Below the pieces are notes generated by a model. That model did no database searches, was not told the origin of the DNA, and worked only from the letters and a program-made list of their open reading frames with translations. From an uncultured Clostridia bacterium (GTDB taxonomy: Bacteria > Bacillota > Clostridia > Christensenellales > Aristaeellaceae), in assembly GCA_934631025.1 (NCBI GenBank), contig CAKTXR010000006.1, positions 34,971-98,970 of the forward strand: a DNA stretch of 64,000 nucleotides. Reading direction: 5' to 3'. The stretch's first letter is position 1, and each line of letters opens with the position of its first letter. Positions 1-8,398 of this stretch are shown here, piece by piece. The position numbers and the translations under genes were made by a program.

Positions 1-15
1 GGCCGGACGGAATCG

Positions 16-285
16 CTATTCAGCCAGCGCCTCGTTCAGAAGGTCGGCCAGCCGCTTTTCATCCTTGATTTTTTCGCCCAGATACCAGCCGTCCTGTTCC
101 TCGTCGTAGAGCATTTCCAGCGCGGCCAGCACGTCCACGCCCTTGTCGTCCAGCAAAATGTCCATCGACACGGGCGTTTCCAGATCATACAGATCGACGG
201 TATACTCGCCGCCGCCCAGCGCCTCGGCGTCCTCGCAGGCCGCTAAAAAGGCCTCGATCCGCGCGCGGTTCACATCGACACGCAT
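16..285 (-). CDS. small acidic protein of unknown function
   Basis: An 89-residue acidic protein that I do not recognise. It has no signal peptide, membrane segment or cysteine. The N-terminal third reads as a helix rich in Glu and Ala, followed by a Leu-rich stretch with alternating acidic residues and a helical end (DEKRLADLLNEAL). The ATG is preceded by AAGGAGG at a good distance, so it is very likely translated. It lies 12 bases after the stop of the sugar isomerase gene on the same strand and probably shares its transcript. No function is assigned. Confidence 0.6.
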   Translation of the reverse strand: MRVDVNRARIEAFLAACEDAEALGGGEYTVDLYDLETPVSMDILLDDKGVDVLAALEMLYDEEQDGWYLGEKIKDEKRLADLLNEALAE

Positions 286-297
286 GGCGCTTCCTCC

Positions 298-1182
298 TTA
301 TTTGTCCCAGGGGTTGGGCGTAAAGCTGCCGCCGCGGCACCACTTCAAATAGTTCAGCGCGTGCATCTGGCCGGTCATCTCCCAGTCCCTGCTGAACAGC
401 GGATCGTGATAGCCCTCGATGCTCACGCAGCCCTCATAGCCCGCCATTTGCAGGATCTCGAAGATCTTGCGCCAGTCGGTGTCGCCGAAGCCGGGGAAGC
501 GGGATTCGACAAAGCTCTCGCCGCACATCAGGCCTTCGCTGGCAATCAGGTCGTGCTTAATGGTCGCGTCCTTGCCGTGGATGTGGACGATCTTCTTCAC
601 ATAGCGGCGCAGGCAGGCCACGGGATCGATCAGCTGATACATCTGATGCGCCGGCTCCCACTCCAGGCCGAGCGCGTCGCTGGGCACCTCGTTGAACATC
701 ATGTCCCACGCGCGAGGGCTGTAGCCGATGTTGCAGGTGCCCTTCTTCCAGGTGCCGCCCATCGGGCAGTTTTCAATGGCCAGCTTCACGCCCTTGTCCT
801 CGGCATGGCGCGCCAGCTCGCCGAACACTTCCTTAAAGCGCGGCATGGCGGCGTCCACCGATTCGCCCTCCAGCGCGCCGGCGAACGTGCTCACGGTCTT
901 TGTGCCGAAGGCCTCGGCCATGTCGATGCAGCCGTGCAGCAGCTTTTCGTGCTCGGGGTTTTGCAGCGCGTTGCAGTAAAAGCCCAGCGCGGACACCTCG
1001 ATGCCCGTGCCGTCCAGCAGCGCGCGCACCTTGGGGGCCAGATCATTCAGTTCAACGCCGCCAAAGCTCATGTGGAAGTTGACCGTGAAGCACTCAAAGC
1101 CCTTGTCGATCATGCCCGGAACCCAGTCCAGAAACGAATTGCCCGGAATGCAGGTGCCCACGCGAATCTGCCTGTTAATCAT
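298..1182 (-). CDS. sugar phosphate isomerase/epimerase (xylose isomerase-like TIM barrel)
   Basis: A 294-residue cytosolic protein of the AP endonuclease 2 / xylose isomerase-like TIM-barrel superfamily. Strand-end motifs typical of the family are present: an ENCP segment near the middle, LGLEWEPAHQ (metal-binding Glu and His) and IVHIHGKDA, followed by a late SIEGYHDP motif. In this family these Glu, Asp and His residues bind a divalent metal and drive ketose-aldose isomerisation or epimerisation, as in inositol (IolE-like) and rare-sugar catabolism. The substrate cannot be read from the sequence. An AAAAGGATGG element lies upstream of the ATG. It is followed by the small acidic gene on the same transcript. 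Confidence 0.8.
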   Translation of the reverse strand: MINRQIRVGTCIPGNSFLDWVPGMIDKGFECFTVNFHMSFGGVELNDLAPKVRALLDGTGIEVSALGFYCNALQNPEHEKLLHGCIDMAEAFGTKTVSTFAGALEGESVDAAMPRFKEVFGELARHAEDKGVKLAIENCPMGGTWKKGTCNIGYSPRAWDMMFNEVPSDALGLEWEPAHQMYQLIDPVACLRRYVKKIVHIHGKDATIKHDLIASEGLMCGESFVESRFPGFGDTDWRKIFEILQMAGYEGCVSIEGYHDPLFSRDWEMTGQMHALNYLKWCRGGSFTPNPWDK

Positions 1183-1320
1183 CGTCTATCCATCCTTTTT
1201 GCTCTCGATCGTCCGTCTGTCGCGCCGGAATGTCTCTCCCGCGCGGTTTCCTCATCATTATATCATGGTTCCTGTTCGTTTTCCATCCCCGCGCCGCGCT
1301 TTATGAAAACTTTTTCGCAT

Positions 1321-1353
1321 AAAAAAATCCGGCCGCCCTGTCCGAGCAGCCGG
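1321..1353 (-). terminator. intrinsic terminator of deoC
   Basis: Read on the minus strand, a GC-rich hairpin with CCGGC/GCCGG arms is followed by a run of seven T just downstream of the deoC stop codon. Confidence 0.7.
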
Positions 1354-1375
1354 AACAAACCGGATATGATTGCGA

Positions 1376-2071
1376 TTACTCGCCGAGCGTGCCCTCGGCA
1401 TAGCGCTTTTCGGCCTCCTGCATGATGGCTTCGGTCGCGCTCACGCCGCAGCGATCCGCGCCCGCCGCGCGCACGGCCAGTATCGCGTCCAGCGTGCGCA
1501 TACCGCCCGCCGCCTTGACCTTCACCTTGTCCGAAACGGCGGCGCGCATCAGCGCCACGTCCTCGGGGGTCGCGCCGTGGGTGCCGTAGCCGGTCGAGGT
1601 CTTGACGAAATCCGCGCCGGCCTTTTCACTCAGCTGGCAGGCGACGGTCTTTTCCTCGTCGGTGAGATAGCAGGTCTCGATGATGACCTTGAGGATCGCG
1701 CCGCCCTTATGAGCCGCCTCGGCCACGGCGCGGATGTCGTTTTCAACATAGTCGTAATCGCCGCCCTTCATGCGGCCGATGTTGATGACCATGTCCAGCT
1801 CCTTGCAGCCGTCGGCGACGGCCTGCTCGGCTTCAAACACCTTGACGCTGGTCAGGTGCGCGCCGTGCGGGAAACCGATGACGGTGCAGGGCAGCACGCC
1901 GGAGCCTTCCAGCAGTTTGCTCACCAGCTTCATATCGCCGGGACGGGCGCAGACGGCGGCGGTCTTGTAGCGCAGGGCGATCTCGCAGCCCTTGCGGATG
2001 TCCGCTTCGGTCAGCCAGGGCTGGAGCGTGGAGTGATCGAGCATTTTGGCGATGATTTCGGGCGTGAGCAT
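1376..2071 (-). CDS. deoC: deoxyribose-phosphate aldolase
   Basis: A 231-residue class I aldolase that splits 2-deoxyribose 5-phosphate to acetaldehyde and glyceraldehyde 3-phosphate in deoxynucleoside salvage. The family landmarks are present in order: LDMVINIG with the catalytic Asp, FVKTSTGYG with the Schiff-base Lys, and VKAAGGMRT with the second Lys. Length is normal. The gene has its own terminator and is not next to deoB, deoA or pdp, so in this window it stands alone. The ATG has an AGGAGG-type site upstream in the minus-strand leader. Confidence 0.95.
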   Translation of the reverse strand: MLTPEIIAKMLDHSTLQPWLTEADIRKGCEIALRYKTAAVCARPGDMKLVSKLLEGSGVLPCTVIGFPHGAHLTSVKVFEAEQAVADGCKELDMVINIGRMKGGDYDYVENDIRAVAEAAHKGGAILKVIIETCYLTDEEKTVACQLSEKAGADFVKTSTGYGTHGATPEDVALMRAAVSDKVKVKAAGGMRTLDAILAVRAAGADRCGVSATEAIMQEAEKRYAEGTLGE

Positions 2072-2133
2072 AGTGTCATTCCTCCTGTTTTTTAATTAAA
2101 AACGGTTCATCGGTCAGCCGCCCGCAGGCAGAA

Positions 2134-3204
2134 TCAGTCCTTGCGCGCGTACTGATGGATGAGGTGCATCACATTGGCTACGCCGTTGGAGGAGCTTTCG
2201 CGCTCCATCGCGTCGATCAGGCGGCCGCGGTCCTTGTAGGTGTCGATCACGGCGGTCAGCAGCGTGTCGGCCGTCATGTCCTCCTGCATGAGGACGTGCG
2301 CCAGGCCGCGCTGCTCGAAGGAGCGGGCGTTGAGGATCTGGTCGCCGCGGCTGGCCTCCTTGGGATATGGAATCAGCAGCGCGGGCTTTTTGAGCGCCAG
2401 AATTTCGCACAGCGTGTTGGAGCCGGCGCGGGAAATCAGCACGTCGGCGCAGGCGTAGGCGTGGCGCATATCCTCGTCGAGGTATTCGTACTGATGATAG
2501 CGCTTTGCGCCCTCGCATTCCGCGTCCAGATTGCCCTTGCCGCACAGATGGACGACCTCGAAGCACTCGGTGAGCTGATTGAGCGAGGCGCGCACGGCGC
2601 GGTTGATCGCCTGAGCGCCGCTGGAGCCGCCCACCACCATCAGCACGGGGCGGGAATCGGTCAGCGAGAAGAGCCGCCGTCCGGTCTCGCGATCGCCGGT
2701 GAACAGTTCGGCGCGCAGGGGCGTTCCGGTCACGCGGCCCTTTTTGCCCGCCGCGGCCGCCGCCTCCGGAAAGGTGCAGCACAGCGCCTTGGCGAAGGGC
2801 ACGGACAGGCGGTTGGCCAGGCCGGGGGTCATGTCCGATTCATGGATCAGCACCGGCACGCCGGCCACCGCCGCGCCGTACACCACGGGCACGGACACGA
2901 AGCCGCCCTTGGAAAAGACGATGTTCGGGTGAATCTTCCGAACCAGCGCCGCCGACTGGAACGAGCCTGCGACGACGCGGAAGGGATCGGTGAAATTGCG
3001 CACGTCGAAATAGCGGCGCAGCTTGCCGCTCTTGATGACATGATAGGTCACGCCGTCGACCGCCTCGATCAGGCGGCGCTCGATGCCGTTTTCGGTCCCG
3101 ATGTAGTGAATTTCCCAGCCCTCGGCTTTAAGAGACGGGATCAGCGCCAGATTGGGCGTGACATGGCCGGCCGTACCGCCGCCGGTCAGAATGATCTTTT
3201 TCAT
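2134..3204 (-). CDS. murG: UDP-N-acetylglucosamine--MurNAc-(pentapeptide) PP-undecaprenol GlcNAc transferase
   Basis: A 356-residue GT28 family enzyme that makes lipid II from lipid I on the inner face of the membrane. The N-terminal G-loop GGTAGHV, the second G-loop GGSSGAQAIN and the donor-binding segment SRAGSNTLCEILALKKP are all intact. Length is normal. It is not within a dcw cluster here; it is transcribed divergently from ispH-S1, with deoC downstream on the same strand. A GGGGGGAT stretch precedes the ATG as an SD site. Confidence 0.95.
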   Translation of the reverse strand: MKKIILTGGGTAGHVTPNLALIPSLKAEGWEIHYIGTENGIERRLIEAVDGVTYHVIKSGKLRRYFDVRNFTDPFRVVAGSFQSAALVRKIHPNIVFSKGGFVSVPVVYGAAVAGVPVLIHESDMTPGLANRLSVPFAKALCCTFPEAAAAAGKKGRVTGTPLRAELFTGDRETGRRLFSLTDSRPVLMVVGGSSGAQAINRAVRASLNQLTECFEVVHLCGKGNLDAECEGAKRYHQYEYLDEDMRHAYACADVLISRAGSNTLCEILALKKPALLIPYPKEASRGDQILNARSFEQRGLAHVLMQEDMTADTLLTAVIDTYKDRGRLIDAMERESSSNGVANVMHLIHQYARKD

Positions 3205-3296
3205 GATTCGTTTATCCCCCCGCAGAGCAAAGCGTCTGAGCTGTTTTTGCGCTTAAAACATAACGGTCGGACAGACCTTCAAAGCGCCCGTCGGTT

Positions 3297-3302
3297 ATTA
3301 TA
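3297..3302 (-). promoter_or_regulatory. probable extended -10 promoter of murG
   Basis: On the minus strand the sequence reads TATGCTATAAT, a consensus -10 with the upstream TGn extension, about 90 bases before the murG start. No good -35 lies at the right distance, which is typical of extended -10 promoters. Confidence 0.4.
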
Positions 3303-3532
3303 GCATAGTATGCGGCCAAAGTGCTTTAGTTTGCTGTTAAGAAGGCACAAAAAAAGCGCCCTTCCTTTTCCATTTCCGAGAATCGACCCGAAAGGCCGCG
3401 TCCGGCGCGAAAAATCCCCTTCAGATATGATGTAAAACATTGGTTAAACGGCTTTTTTTGCAGGATTTTTCGCCCGTGTGTAGAAAAAATACAAGTAATA
3501 TTGAAACTGCTATGAGAAGGCTTAGTTGTCTG

Positions 3533-5485
3533 ATGGACCTGAAAATCGCTTCCCACGCGGGATTTTGCTTCGGCGTTCGCCGCGCCGTCGAAACGACGCA
3601 GGCGCTGCTTCGATCCGGCGAGACCGTCTATACGCTGGGGCCGATTATTCACAATCCGCAGGTGGTCGCTTCCCTCGAGGCGGAGGGCGCGCGCGTCGCG
3701 TCGTCTCCCCTGGACGTGCCCTCGGGCGCGACGGCGGTCATCCGCGCGCACGGCGTAGGCCGCGAAACAGTTGAAATATTAAACGGGCGGGGAGTTCACG
3801 TTGTGGACGCGGCCTGTCCGTTCGTCAAGCGGATCCATGAGCTGGCCGATCAGGCGGCGGCGTCCGGCAAGGACGTGCTGGTGATCGGCGACGGCGCTCA
3901 TCCAGAGGTGCAGGGCATACTCGGCTGGGCGCGGGGACGCGGCCGCGCAATCGGCAGCGAAGAGGATGTAAAGGCGCTTAAACTGGATCGTCCCGCGCTG
4001 GTGGTGGCGCAGACCACCATCCCGCAGTCGCTCTTTGATGGGCTGTGCGCGCTTCTTCAGCAGAAGGGGCAGCCGCTCGAGATCCGCAACACCATCTGCC
4101 GGGCCACGGCCATCCGCCAGGAGGAGGCGGCGCGCATCGCCGCAGCCGTGGACGTCATGCTGGTGATCGGCGGAAAGAACAGCTCCAACACGCGCAAGCT
4201 GTACGAGCTGTGCCGCAGGCTCTGCCCGCGGACATACCTGGCGGAAACCGTCCGCGATCTGGAGGATATTCCCCTGGGCGCGGCGGACCATATCGGTATT
4301 ACAGCCGGCGCTTCCACGTCGGTTGGTACATTTAAGGAGGTTGTTGCACGAATGAGCGACATCAAGAATCAGGAACAGGCAGAACTTCAGGAAACCATGA
4401 CCGACTCCGATTTCATGGCGGACGTCGAAAAGACGATGGTCCAGCTTCACCCGGGTCAGACCGTCACCGGCAAGGTTCTTCAGATCACCGATGACGAAGT
4501 GTGTGTGAACGTGGGCTACAAGTCTGATGGTCTGGTCAAGAAGTGCGACCTGTCCACCCCCGATGTCAAAGTCGGAGACGAAATCGAAGTTGAGGTCGTC
4601 AAGGTCAACGATGGCGATGGCAATGTGCTTCTGTCCCAGCGCAATATTGTCAACCGCAAGGTTTGGGACGCCATCGTCGCCGCTTATGACGCCGGCGAGA
4701 TCGTCAAGGGCGTTGGCAAGGAATCTGTAAAGGGCGGTCTGATTGCCGATGTCATGGGCATTCGTGCTTTCATCCCCGCCTCCCTGCTGTCCCTGCGCTA
4801 CGTCGAGAAGATCGACGAGTTCGTGGGCCAGGAGATGGATCTCAAGATCATCGAGATCGACAAGAGCAAGAAGCGCGTCGTCGCTTCCCGCAAGGCCGTG
4901 CTGCAGGAAGAAGAAGAGAAGAAGAAGGCCGAGGCCTGGGACAAGCTGGTTGAGGGCGAAGTCGTCAAGGGCGTCGTCCGCCGCCTGACCAACTTCGGCG
5001 CGTTCGTCGACATCGGCGGCGTGGACGGTCTGGTTCATGTGTCCGATCTGGCCTGGAAGCGCGTCGGCCATCCCTCCGAGGTCGTTTCCGTCGGTCAGGA
5101 AATCGACGTGAAGATCATCAAGCTGGACAAGGAGCGCGACCGCATCTCCCTGAGCCTGAAGGCCACCCAGCCCAAGCTGTGGGACATCGCCGGCGAGAAG
5201 TACGTTCCCGGCAGCGTCGTGACCGGCAAGGTCGTCCGCATCGTGCCCTACGGCGCGTTCGTCGAGCTGGAGCCCGGCCTGGACGGCATGGTTCACATCT
5301 CCCAGTGTGCGCCCACCCGTATCGAGAAGGTTGAGGACGCCGTCAAGGTTGGCGACGAGATCCGCGTCAAGATCCTCAGCGTCGATACCGAGAACAAGCG
5401 CATCAGCCTGAGCATCCGCGAGGCGCTGGCCGACGACGCTCTGGAGAACGTCGAGGGCGACGAGTTCGCGATCCCCGAGGCCTAA
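3533..5485 (+). CDS. ispH-rpsA: 4-hydroxy-3-methylbut-2-enyl diphosphate reductase fused to ribosomal protein S1 (four S1 domains)
   Basis: A bifunctional protein of 650 residues. Residues 1 to about 273 are IspH (LytB), the last MEP-pathway enzyme, with the three [4Fe-4S] ligand cysteines visible in GFCFGV, DAACPF and NTICRA. The rest is an S1 protein with four OB-fold S1 repeats (beginning near GQTVTGKV, GEIVKGVG, GEVVKGVV and GSVVTGKV), which aid mRNA binding at the ribosome. IspH-S1 fusions are known from Clostridia. An upstream in-frame ATG at 3512 has no SD; the ATG at 3533 follows GAGAAGG and starts at the usual IspH N-terminus. An internal SD and in-frame ATG sit at the domain junction and may allow S1 to be made alone. 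Confidence 0.93.
   Translation: MDLKIASHAGFCFGVRRAVETTQALLRSGETVYTLGPIIHNPQVVASLEAEGARVASSPLDVPSGATAVIRAHGVGRETVEILNGRGVHVVDAACPFVKRIHELADQAAASGKDVLVIGDGAHPEVQGILGWARGRGRAIGSEEDVKALKLDRPALVVAQTTIPQSLFDGLCALLQQKGQPLEIRNTICRATAIRQEEAARIAAAVDVMLVIGGKNSSNTRKLYELCRRLCPRTYLAETVRDLEDIPLGAADHIGITAGASTSVGTFKEVVARMSDIKNQEQAELQETMTDSDFMADVEKTMVQLHPGQTVTGKVLQITDDEVCVNVGYKSDGLVKKCDLSTPDVKVGDEIEVEVVKVNDGDGNVLLSQRNIVNRKVWDAIVAAYDAGEIVKGVGKESVKGGLIADVMGIRAFIPASLLSLRYVEKIDEFVGQEMDLKIIEIDKSKKRVVASRKAVLQEEEEKKKAEAWDKLVEGEVVKGVVRRLTNFGAFVDIGGVDGLVHVSDLAWKRVGHPSEVVSVGQEIDVKIIKLDKERDRISLSLKATQPKLWDIAGEKYVPGSVVTGKVVRIVPYGAFVELEPGLDGMVHISQCAPTRIEKVEDAVKVGDEIRVKILSVDTENKRISLSIREALADDALENVEGDEFAIPEA
4334..4354 (+). 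promoter_or_regulatory. internal SD and in-frame ATG at the IspH/S1 junction
   Basis: AAGGAGG at 4334-4340 lies 11 bases before an in-frame ATG at 4352, exactly where the IspH domain ends and the S1 part begins. The SD is embedded in the codons for the conserved IspH C-terminal KEV. This would allow independent initiation of the S1 half. Confidence 0.5.
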
Positions 5486-5501
5486 TCGCATAATTTCCCT
5501 T

Positions 5502-5536
5502 CATCCGGTCGTCATTGCGGCGGCCGGATGTTTTTT
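5502..5536 (+). terminator. intrinsic terminator of ispH-S1
   Basis: CATCCGG and CCGGATG arms are followed by six T residues, 17 bases after the stop codon. Confidence 0.85.
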
Positions 5537-5622
5537 GGTGCAGATAACAGGGCGGGGCCTGTCCAATCACTTCCTTAATATATAATATCAGGGTCATTTT
5601 TATAACAGGCGCAAAAAACAGC

Positions 5623-5651
5623 TTGCGCGCCGCTGAAAATTCCTATATAAT
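5623..5651 (+). promoter_or_regulatory. promoter of the 5.7 kb envelope gene
   Basis: TTGCGC at 5623, a 17-base spacer and TATAAT at 5646, about 50 bases before the start codon. Confidence 0.65.
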
Positions 5652-5701
5652 GGATAAAGCGTGCGGATTGCCGTACTAAAAATCATTGATTGGATGATCG
5701 T

Positions 5702-6751
5702 ATGCCTAAGAAAGTGAAGCGCGGCGCCGTCGATCGGAAAGCCGCTGTGTTTATGCGCGTTTATATCGCGGCTCTGCTGCTTTTTTCCATATGGATCGTA
5801 TTGGATCAGTTCGTCATTCCCCATGACTATATGGAAATGCAGCAGGCCGTGTTTGTGGAATGGACGGCGACGATCGAGCCGTCGCCCACGCCGGAACCCG
5901 CTGCGCCCACGCCCGAGGCCGCGTCGACCGTTGCGGCCTCGCCCACGCCGACGGCTTCCCCCACGCTCACGCCCTCACCCACGCCGGCCCCGACGTTCGG
6001 CCTGTCCAAGGACTGCTATGTCAACGGCGGCGTGCGGATTGAAATCGCAAAGGAATCGATCGAGGTGGACGGCGGCTGGGTGACTGTGACGACGGCCGAC
6101 ATAAGGCTGGACAGCGTTTCAAGGCTGAAGGCCGCCTTTGCGCACGACGTTTTCTCGACGAGAACGTCAAAAACCAGCACTATGGCGCGGGAACACAACG
6201 CGATCTTTGCCGTCAACGGCGATTATTGCGGCGCGCGGGATTACGGCTATGTCGTGCGCAACGGCGTGCTGTACCGCGACAAGGTTGACAGGGGCGCGCC
6301 GCTGGGCTGCATCTGGCCGGACGGCCGCATGACGGTCGTTGAGAATCAGCAGACGGCAGATATTAACGAGATGGTCGAGCAGGGCGTCTGGCAGGTCTTT
6401 TCCTTCGGGCCGATTCTGATCGACAACGGCGAAATATATCAGAATAAGACGTTCTGGACAGATCACTACGACTATCACAATCCGCGCACGGCGATCGGCA
6501 TGATCGAGCCGAACCATTATCTGCTGTTGGTGGCGGACGGCCGCAGCAAATACGGCATCGGCATGACTATCGGCGAAATGGCAGAGTATATGCTGAACAA
6601 GGGCGTGACGGCGGCCTATAATCTGGACGGCGGCGGCTCCACGACCATGTATTTTAACGGCAAGGTGATCAATCACCCCTGCGGAGCCAGAGACGTCATT
6701 AAGGAACGTTCCGTAACCGATATACTGTACATCGAGGGAGAAACTGACTGA
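5702..6751 (+). CDS. membrane-anchored phosphodiester glycosidase (NAGPA-like) domain protein
   Basis: A protein of about 349 residues with a basic N-terminus, one membrane segment (about residues 18-38), a Pro/Thr-rich linker (about 60-100, built of PTP, SPTP and TASPT units) and an extracellular phosphodiester glycosidase domain. The domain shows FAVNGDYCG, the FGPILIDNGEI strand, NPRTAIGM and NLDGGGSTTMYFNGK, all typical of the NAGPA family, which includes the human uncovering enzyme and bacterial exopolysaccharide proteins. It probably acts on sugar phosphodiesters in the wall or capsule; the substrate is unknown. A TTG 12 bases upstream is a possible alternative start. Its stop overlaps the next start by ATGA, so the two genes are translationally coupled. 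Confidence 0.8.
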   Translation: MPKKVKRGAVDRKAAVFMRVYIAALLLFSIWIVLDQFVIPHDYMEMQQAVFVEWTATIEPSPTPEPAAPTPEAASTVAASPTPTASPTLTPSPTPAPTFGLSKDCYVNGGVRIEIAKESIEVDGGWVTVTTADIRLDSVSRLKAAFAHDVFSTRTSKTSTMAREHNAIFAVNGDYCGARDYGYVVRNGVLYRDKVDRGAPLGCIWPDGRMTVVENQQTADINEMVEQGVWQVFSFGPILIDNGEIYQNKTFWTDHYDYHNPRTAIGMIEPNHYLLLVADGRSKYGIGMTIGEMAEYMLNKGVTAAYNLDGGGSTTMYFNGKVINHPCGARDVIKERSVTDILYIEGETD

Positions 6752-7146
6752 TGAAGAAGAAACTTCGCCGCGCAAAAGGCTCAAAGATCTGGCTGATCGT
6801 CGGCCTGATCAGCGCGGTCGTCGCCGTCGTTTATGAAATGCTGAGCCACGGCGTTATGGCGGCGGGAATGATCCTCATGCCGGCGTGGCCGCTGGGCCGC
6901 GCCGCAACGCTCTTCCTTTTCGACAAACTGCGCCTGTATCACCGCGCCGGCGGCTGGCCGAGAATGCTGTGGCAATGCGCCGCAGCAACCGGGCAAATGG
7001 GCTGCTTCATTTCGGGCGTTAAAAAAATCTACGGCGTACGCAACGCCTATGGGCCGGTCTTTTTCCTGCTGTTTGCCGCGCTCGCCGCAACGGCCGTCGT
7101 CCTCTGGGCGATGGATTCCGAAAAGCCCGTGCGAGTCCGAGTGTGA
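6751..7146 (+). CDS. small membrane protein
   Basis: 131 residues with a Lys/Arg-rich N-terminus, two hydrophobic segments near residues 11-50, an amphipathic basic centre and a further membrane segment (VFFLLFAALAATAVVLWAM) near the C-terminus. No known domain is recognised. Its ATG overlaps the stop of the phosphodiester glycosidase-like gene, which suggests a joint role in the envelope. Its last codons overlap the first DnaA box of the cluster that follows. Confidence 0.65.
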   Translation: MKKKLRRAKGSKIWLIVGLISAVVAVVYEMLSHGVMAAGMILMPAWPLGRAATLFLFDKLRLYHRAGGWPRMLWQCAAATGQMGCFISGVKKIYGVRNAYGPVFFLLFAALAATAVVLWAMDSEKPVRVRV

Positions 7147-7328
7147 ATAAGCCGCATGTTATCCACATTATCCACAGGCTCATTGTGAATAACTGTGGAT
7201 AACTCGTGTAAAAGCCGCCCGAAATCGTGCCGAAAACCCGCTTATACGACAAAAACGCCGCTTCCGCCGGAGGTCTGTCTCCGAGGGGAGCGGCGTTTTG
7301 CACAGGATCTCTGGAAAGTTGTGGATAA
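7142..7328. other. cluster of six DnaA boxes
   Basis: Six 9-mers match TTATNCACA: 7142-7150 (minus orientation, TTATTCACA), 7159-7167 and 7168-7176 (plus, both TTATCCACA, directly abutting), 7184-7192 (minus, TTATTCACA), 7194-7202 (minus, TTATCCACA) and 7320-7328 (minus, TTATCCACA). The middle four form a head-to-head pair of tandems. This density cannot be chance. DnaA should bind here. No dnaA, dnaN, gidA or parB gene lies in the window and no AT-rich unwinding element is obvious, so a DnaA-titrating or regulatory cluster is likelier than oriC itself, but oriC is not excluded. Confidence 0.75.
7252..7299. terminator. bidirectional terminator between the 6.75 kb gene pair and tsaD
   Basis: AAAACGCCGCT and AGCGGCGTTTT form an 11-bp stem with A/T runs on both sides. 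It serves the plus-strand membrane genes and the minus-strand tsaD. It lies inside the DnaA-box cluster, before the last box. Confidence 0.8.
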
Positions 7329-7333
7329 CTTAT

Positions 7334-8398
7334 CTATTCCGCGATCAGCCCGAGCGACGGCACGGCGTTGAGCGACAAATCGGCCACATGGCCGCGCATC
7401 AGCTGATAGAACGCCGCGCTGCCGATCATGGCGGCGTTGTCGGTGCAGAGGATGGCGGGCGGCATGAACACGGTCAGGCCGGCCTTTTCGCCGCGGCGCT
7501 GCATTTCGCGGCGCAATAGACGATTGCTCGCCACGCCGCCGGCCAGCGCGACCTTTTTAAGCCCCGCGTCCCGGCAGGCGCGCACGGTCTTTTCGGCCAG
7601 AGAATCGACCACGGCGCGGCGGAAGGACGCGGCAAAATTCGCGGCGTTGATTTCCTCGCCCTGCTGGCGGAGCTTGTGCGCCTGATTGATGACGGCGGTT
7701 TTCAGCCCGCTGAACGAGAAATCATACGCGCCGTGCGTCACGACCTTGGGAAACACATAGGCGTGATCGTCGCCGTCCTCGGCCAGCTTGTCCAGCAGCG
7801 GTCCGCCGGGATAGGGAATATCCAGCACGCGCGCCACCTTGTCGAACGCCTCGCCGGCCGCGTCGTCGGTGGTGCCGCCGAGTATGGTGTATTCGCCGTA
7901 ATCGTCCACGCGCACGATATGGCTGTGCCCGCCGGAAGCCACCAGGCATACGAACGGCGGAGTCAGCTCAGGCGAGGCGATATAGTTGGCGCTGACGTGC
8001 CCCTCGATGTGATTGACGGGGATCAGCGGCAGCCGCCGCGCATAGGCGAACGCCTTCGCCCACGCCACGCCGGTCAGCAGCGCGCCCACCAGCCCCGGCC
8101 CGAACGTCACGCCCACCGCGTCGATGTCGTCCATGGTATAGCCGCCCTGCTCGAGCGTCTGATCCAGCAGCGGATCGAGCGCGTCGACGTGCATCCTCGA
8201 GGCGATTTCCGGCACCACGCCGCCATAGAGCGCGTGCATGTCAATCTGAGAAGCGATGACGCTCGATTTCAGCACGCGGCCGTCCTCGACGACGGCCATG
8301 GCGGTTTCGTCGCAGCTGGACTCCACGGCCAGTATGCGGGCGTGTCCGGCCCTTCTGAGTGCTTCGGCCTTTTCGCGGGCCAGCATTTCATAGCTCAT
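7334..8398 (-). CDS. tsaD: tRNA N6-adenosine threonylcarbamoyltransferase
   Basis: A 354-residue ASKHA-fold protein that transfers threonylcarbamoyl to A37 of ANN-decoding tRNAs with TsaB and TsaE. The start ILAVESSCDET, the metal-binding HIEGH, VASGGHSHI, GEAFDKVAR, LALAGGVASN and a final DNAAMIG are all present. The reading frame stays open a further 46 codons upstream, through the CRISPR-like repeats, but the ATG at 8398 has GGGAGG before it and matches the family N-terminus, so that start was chosen. tsaB and tsaE are not nearby. Confidence 0.95.
   Translation of the reverse strand: MSYEMLAREKAEALRRAGHARILAVESSCDETAMAVVEDGRVLKSSVIASQIDMHALYGGVVPEIASRMHVDALDPLLDQTLEQGGYTMDDIDAVGVTFGPGLVGALLTGVAWAKAFAYARRLPLIPVNHIEGHVSANYIASPELTPPFVCLVASGGHSHIVRVDDYGEYTILGGTTDDAAGEAFDKVARVLDIPYPGGPLLDKLAEDGDDHAYVFPKVVTHGAYDFSFSGLKTAVINQAHKLRQQGEEINAANFAASFRRAVVDSLAEKTVRACRDAGLKKVALAGGVASNRLLRREMQRRGEKAGLTVFMPPAILCTDNAAMIGSAAFYQLMRGHVADLSLNAVPSLGLIAE

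Noticed and set aside
1376..2071. Linking deoC to rhaB as one sugar pathway
   Set aside because: They are 40 kb apart with no shared regulation; deoC acts in nucleoside salvage.
7142..7328. Calling the DnaA-box cluster oriC outright
   Set aside because: No dnaA, dnaN, rnpA or gidA and no AT-rich unwinding element; gene directions do not diverge here over a long span.
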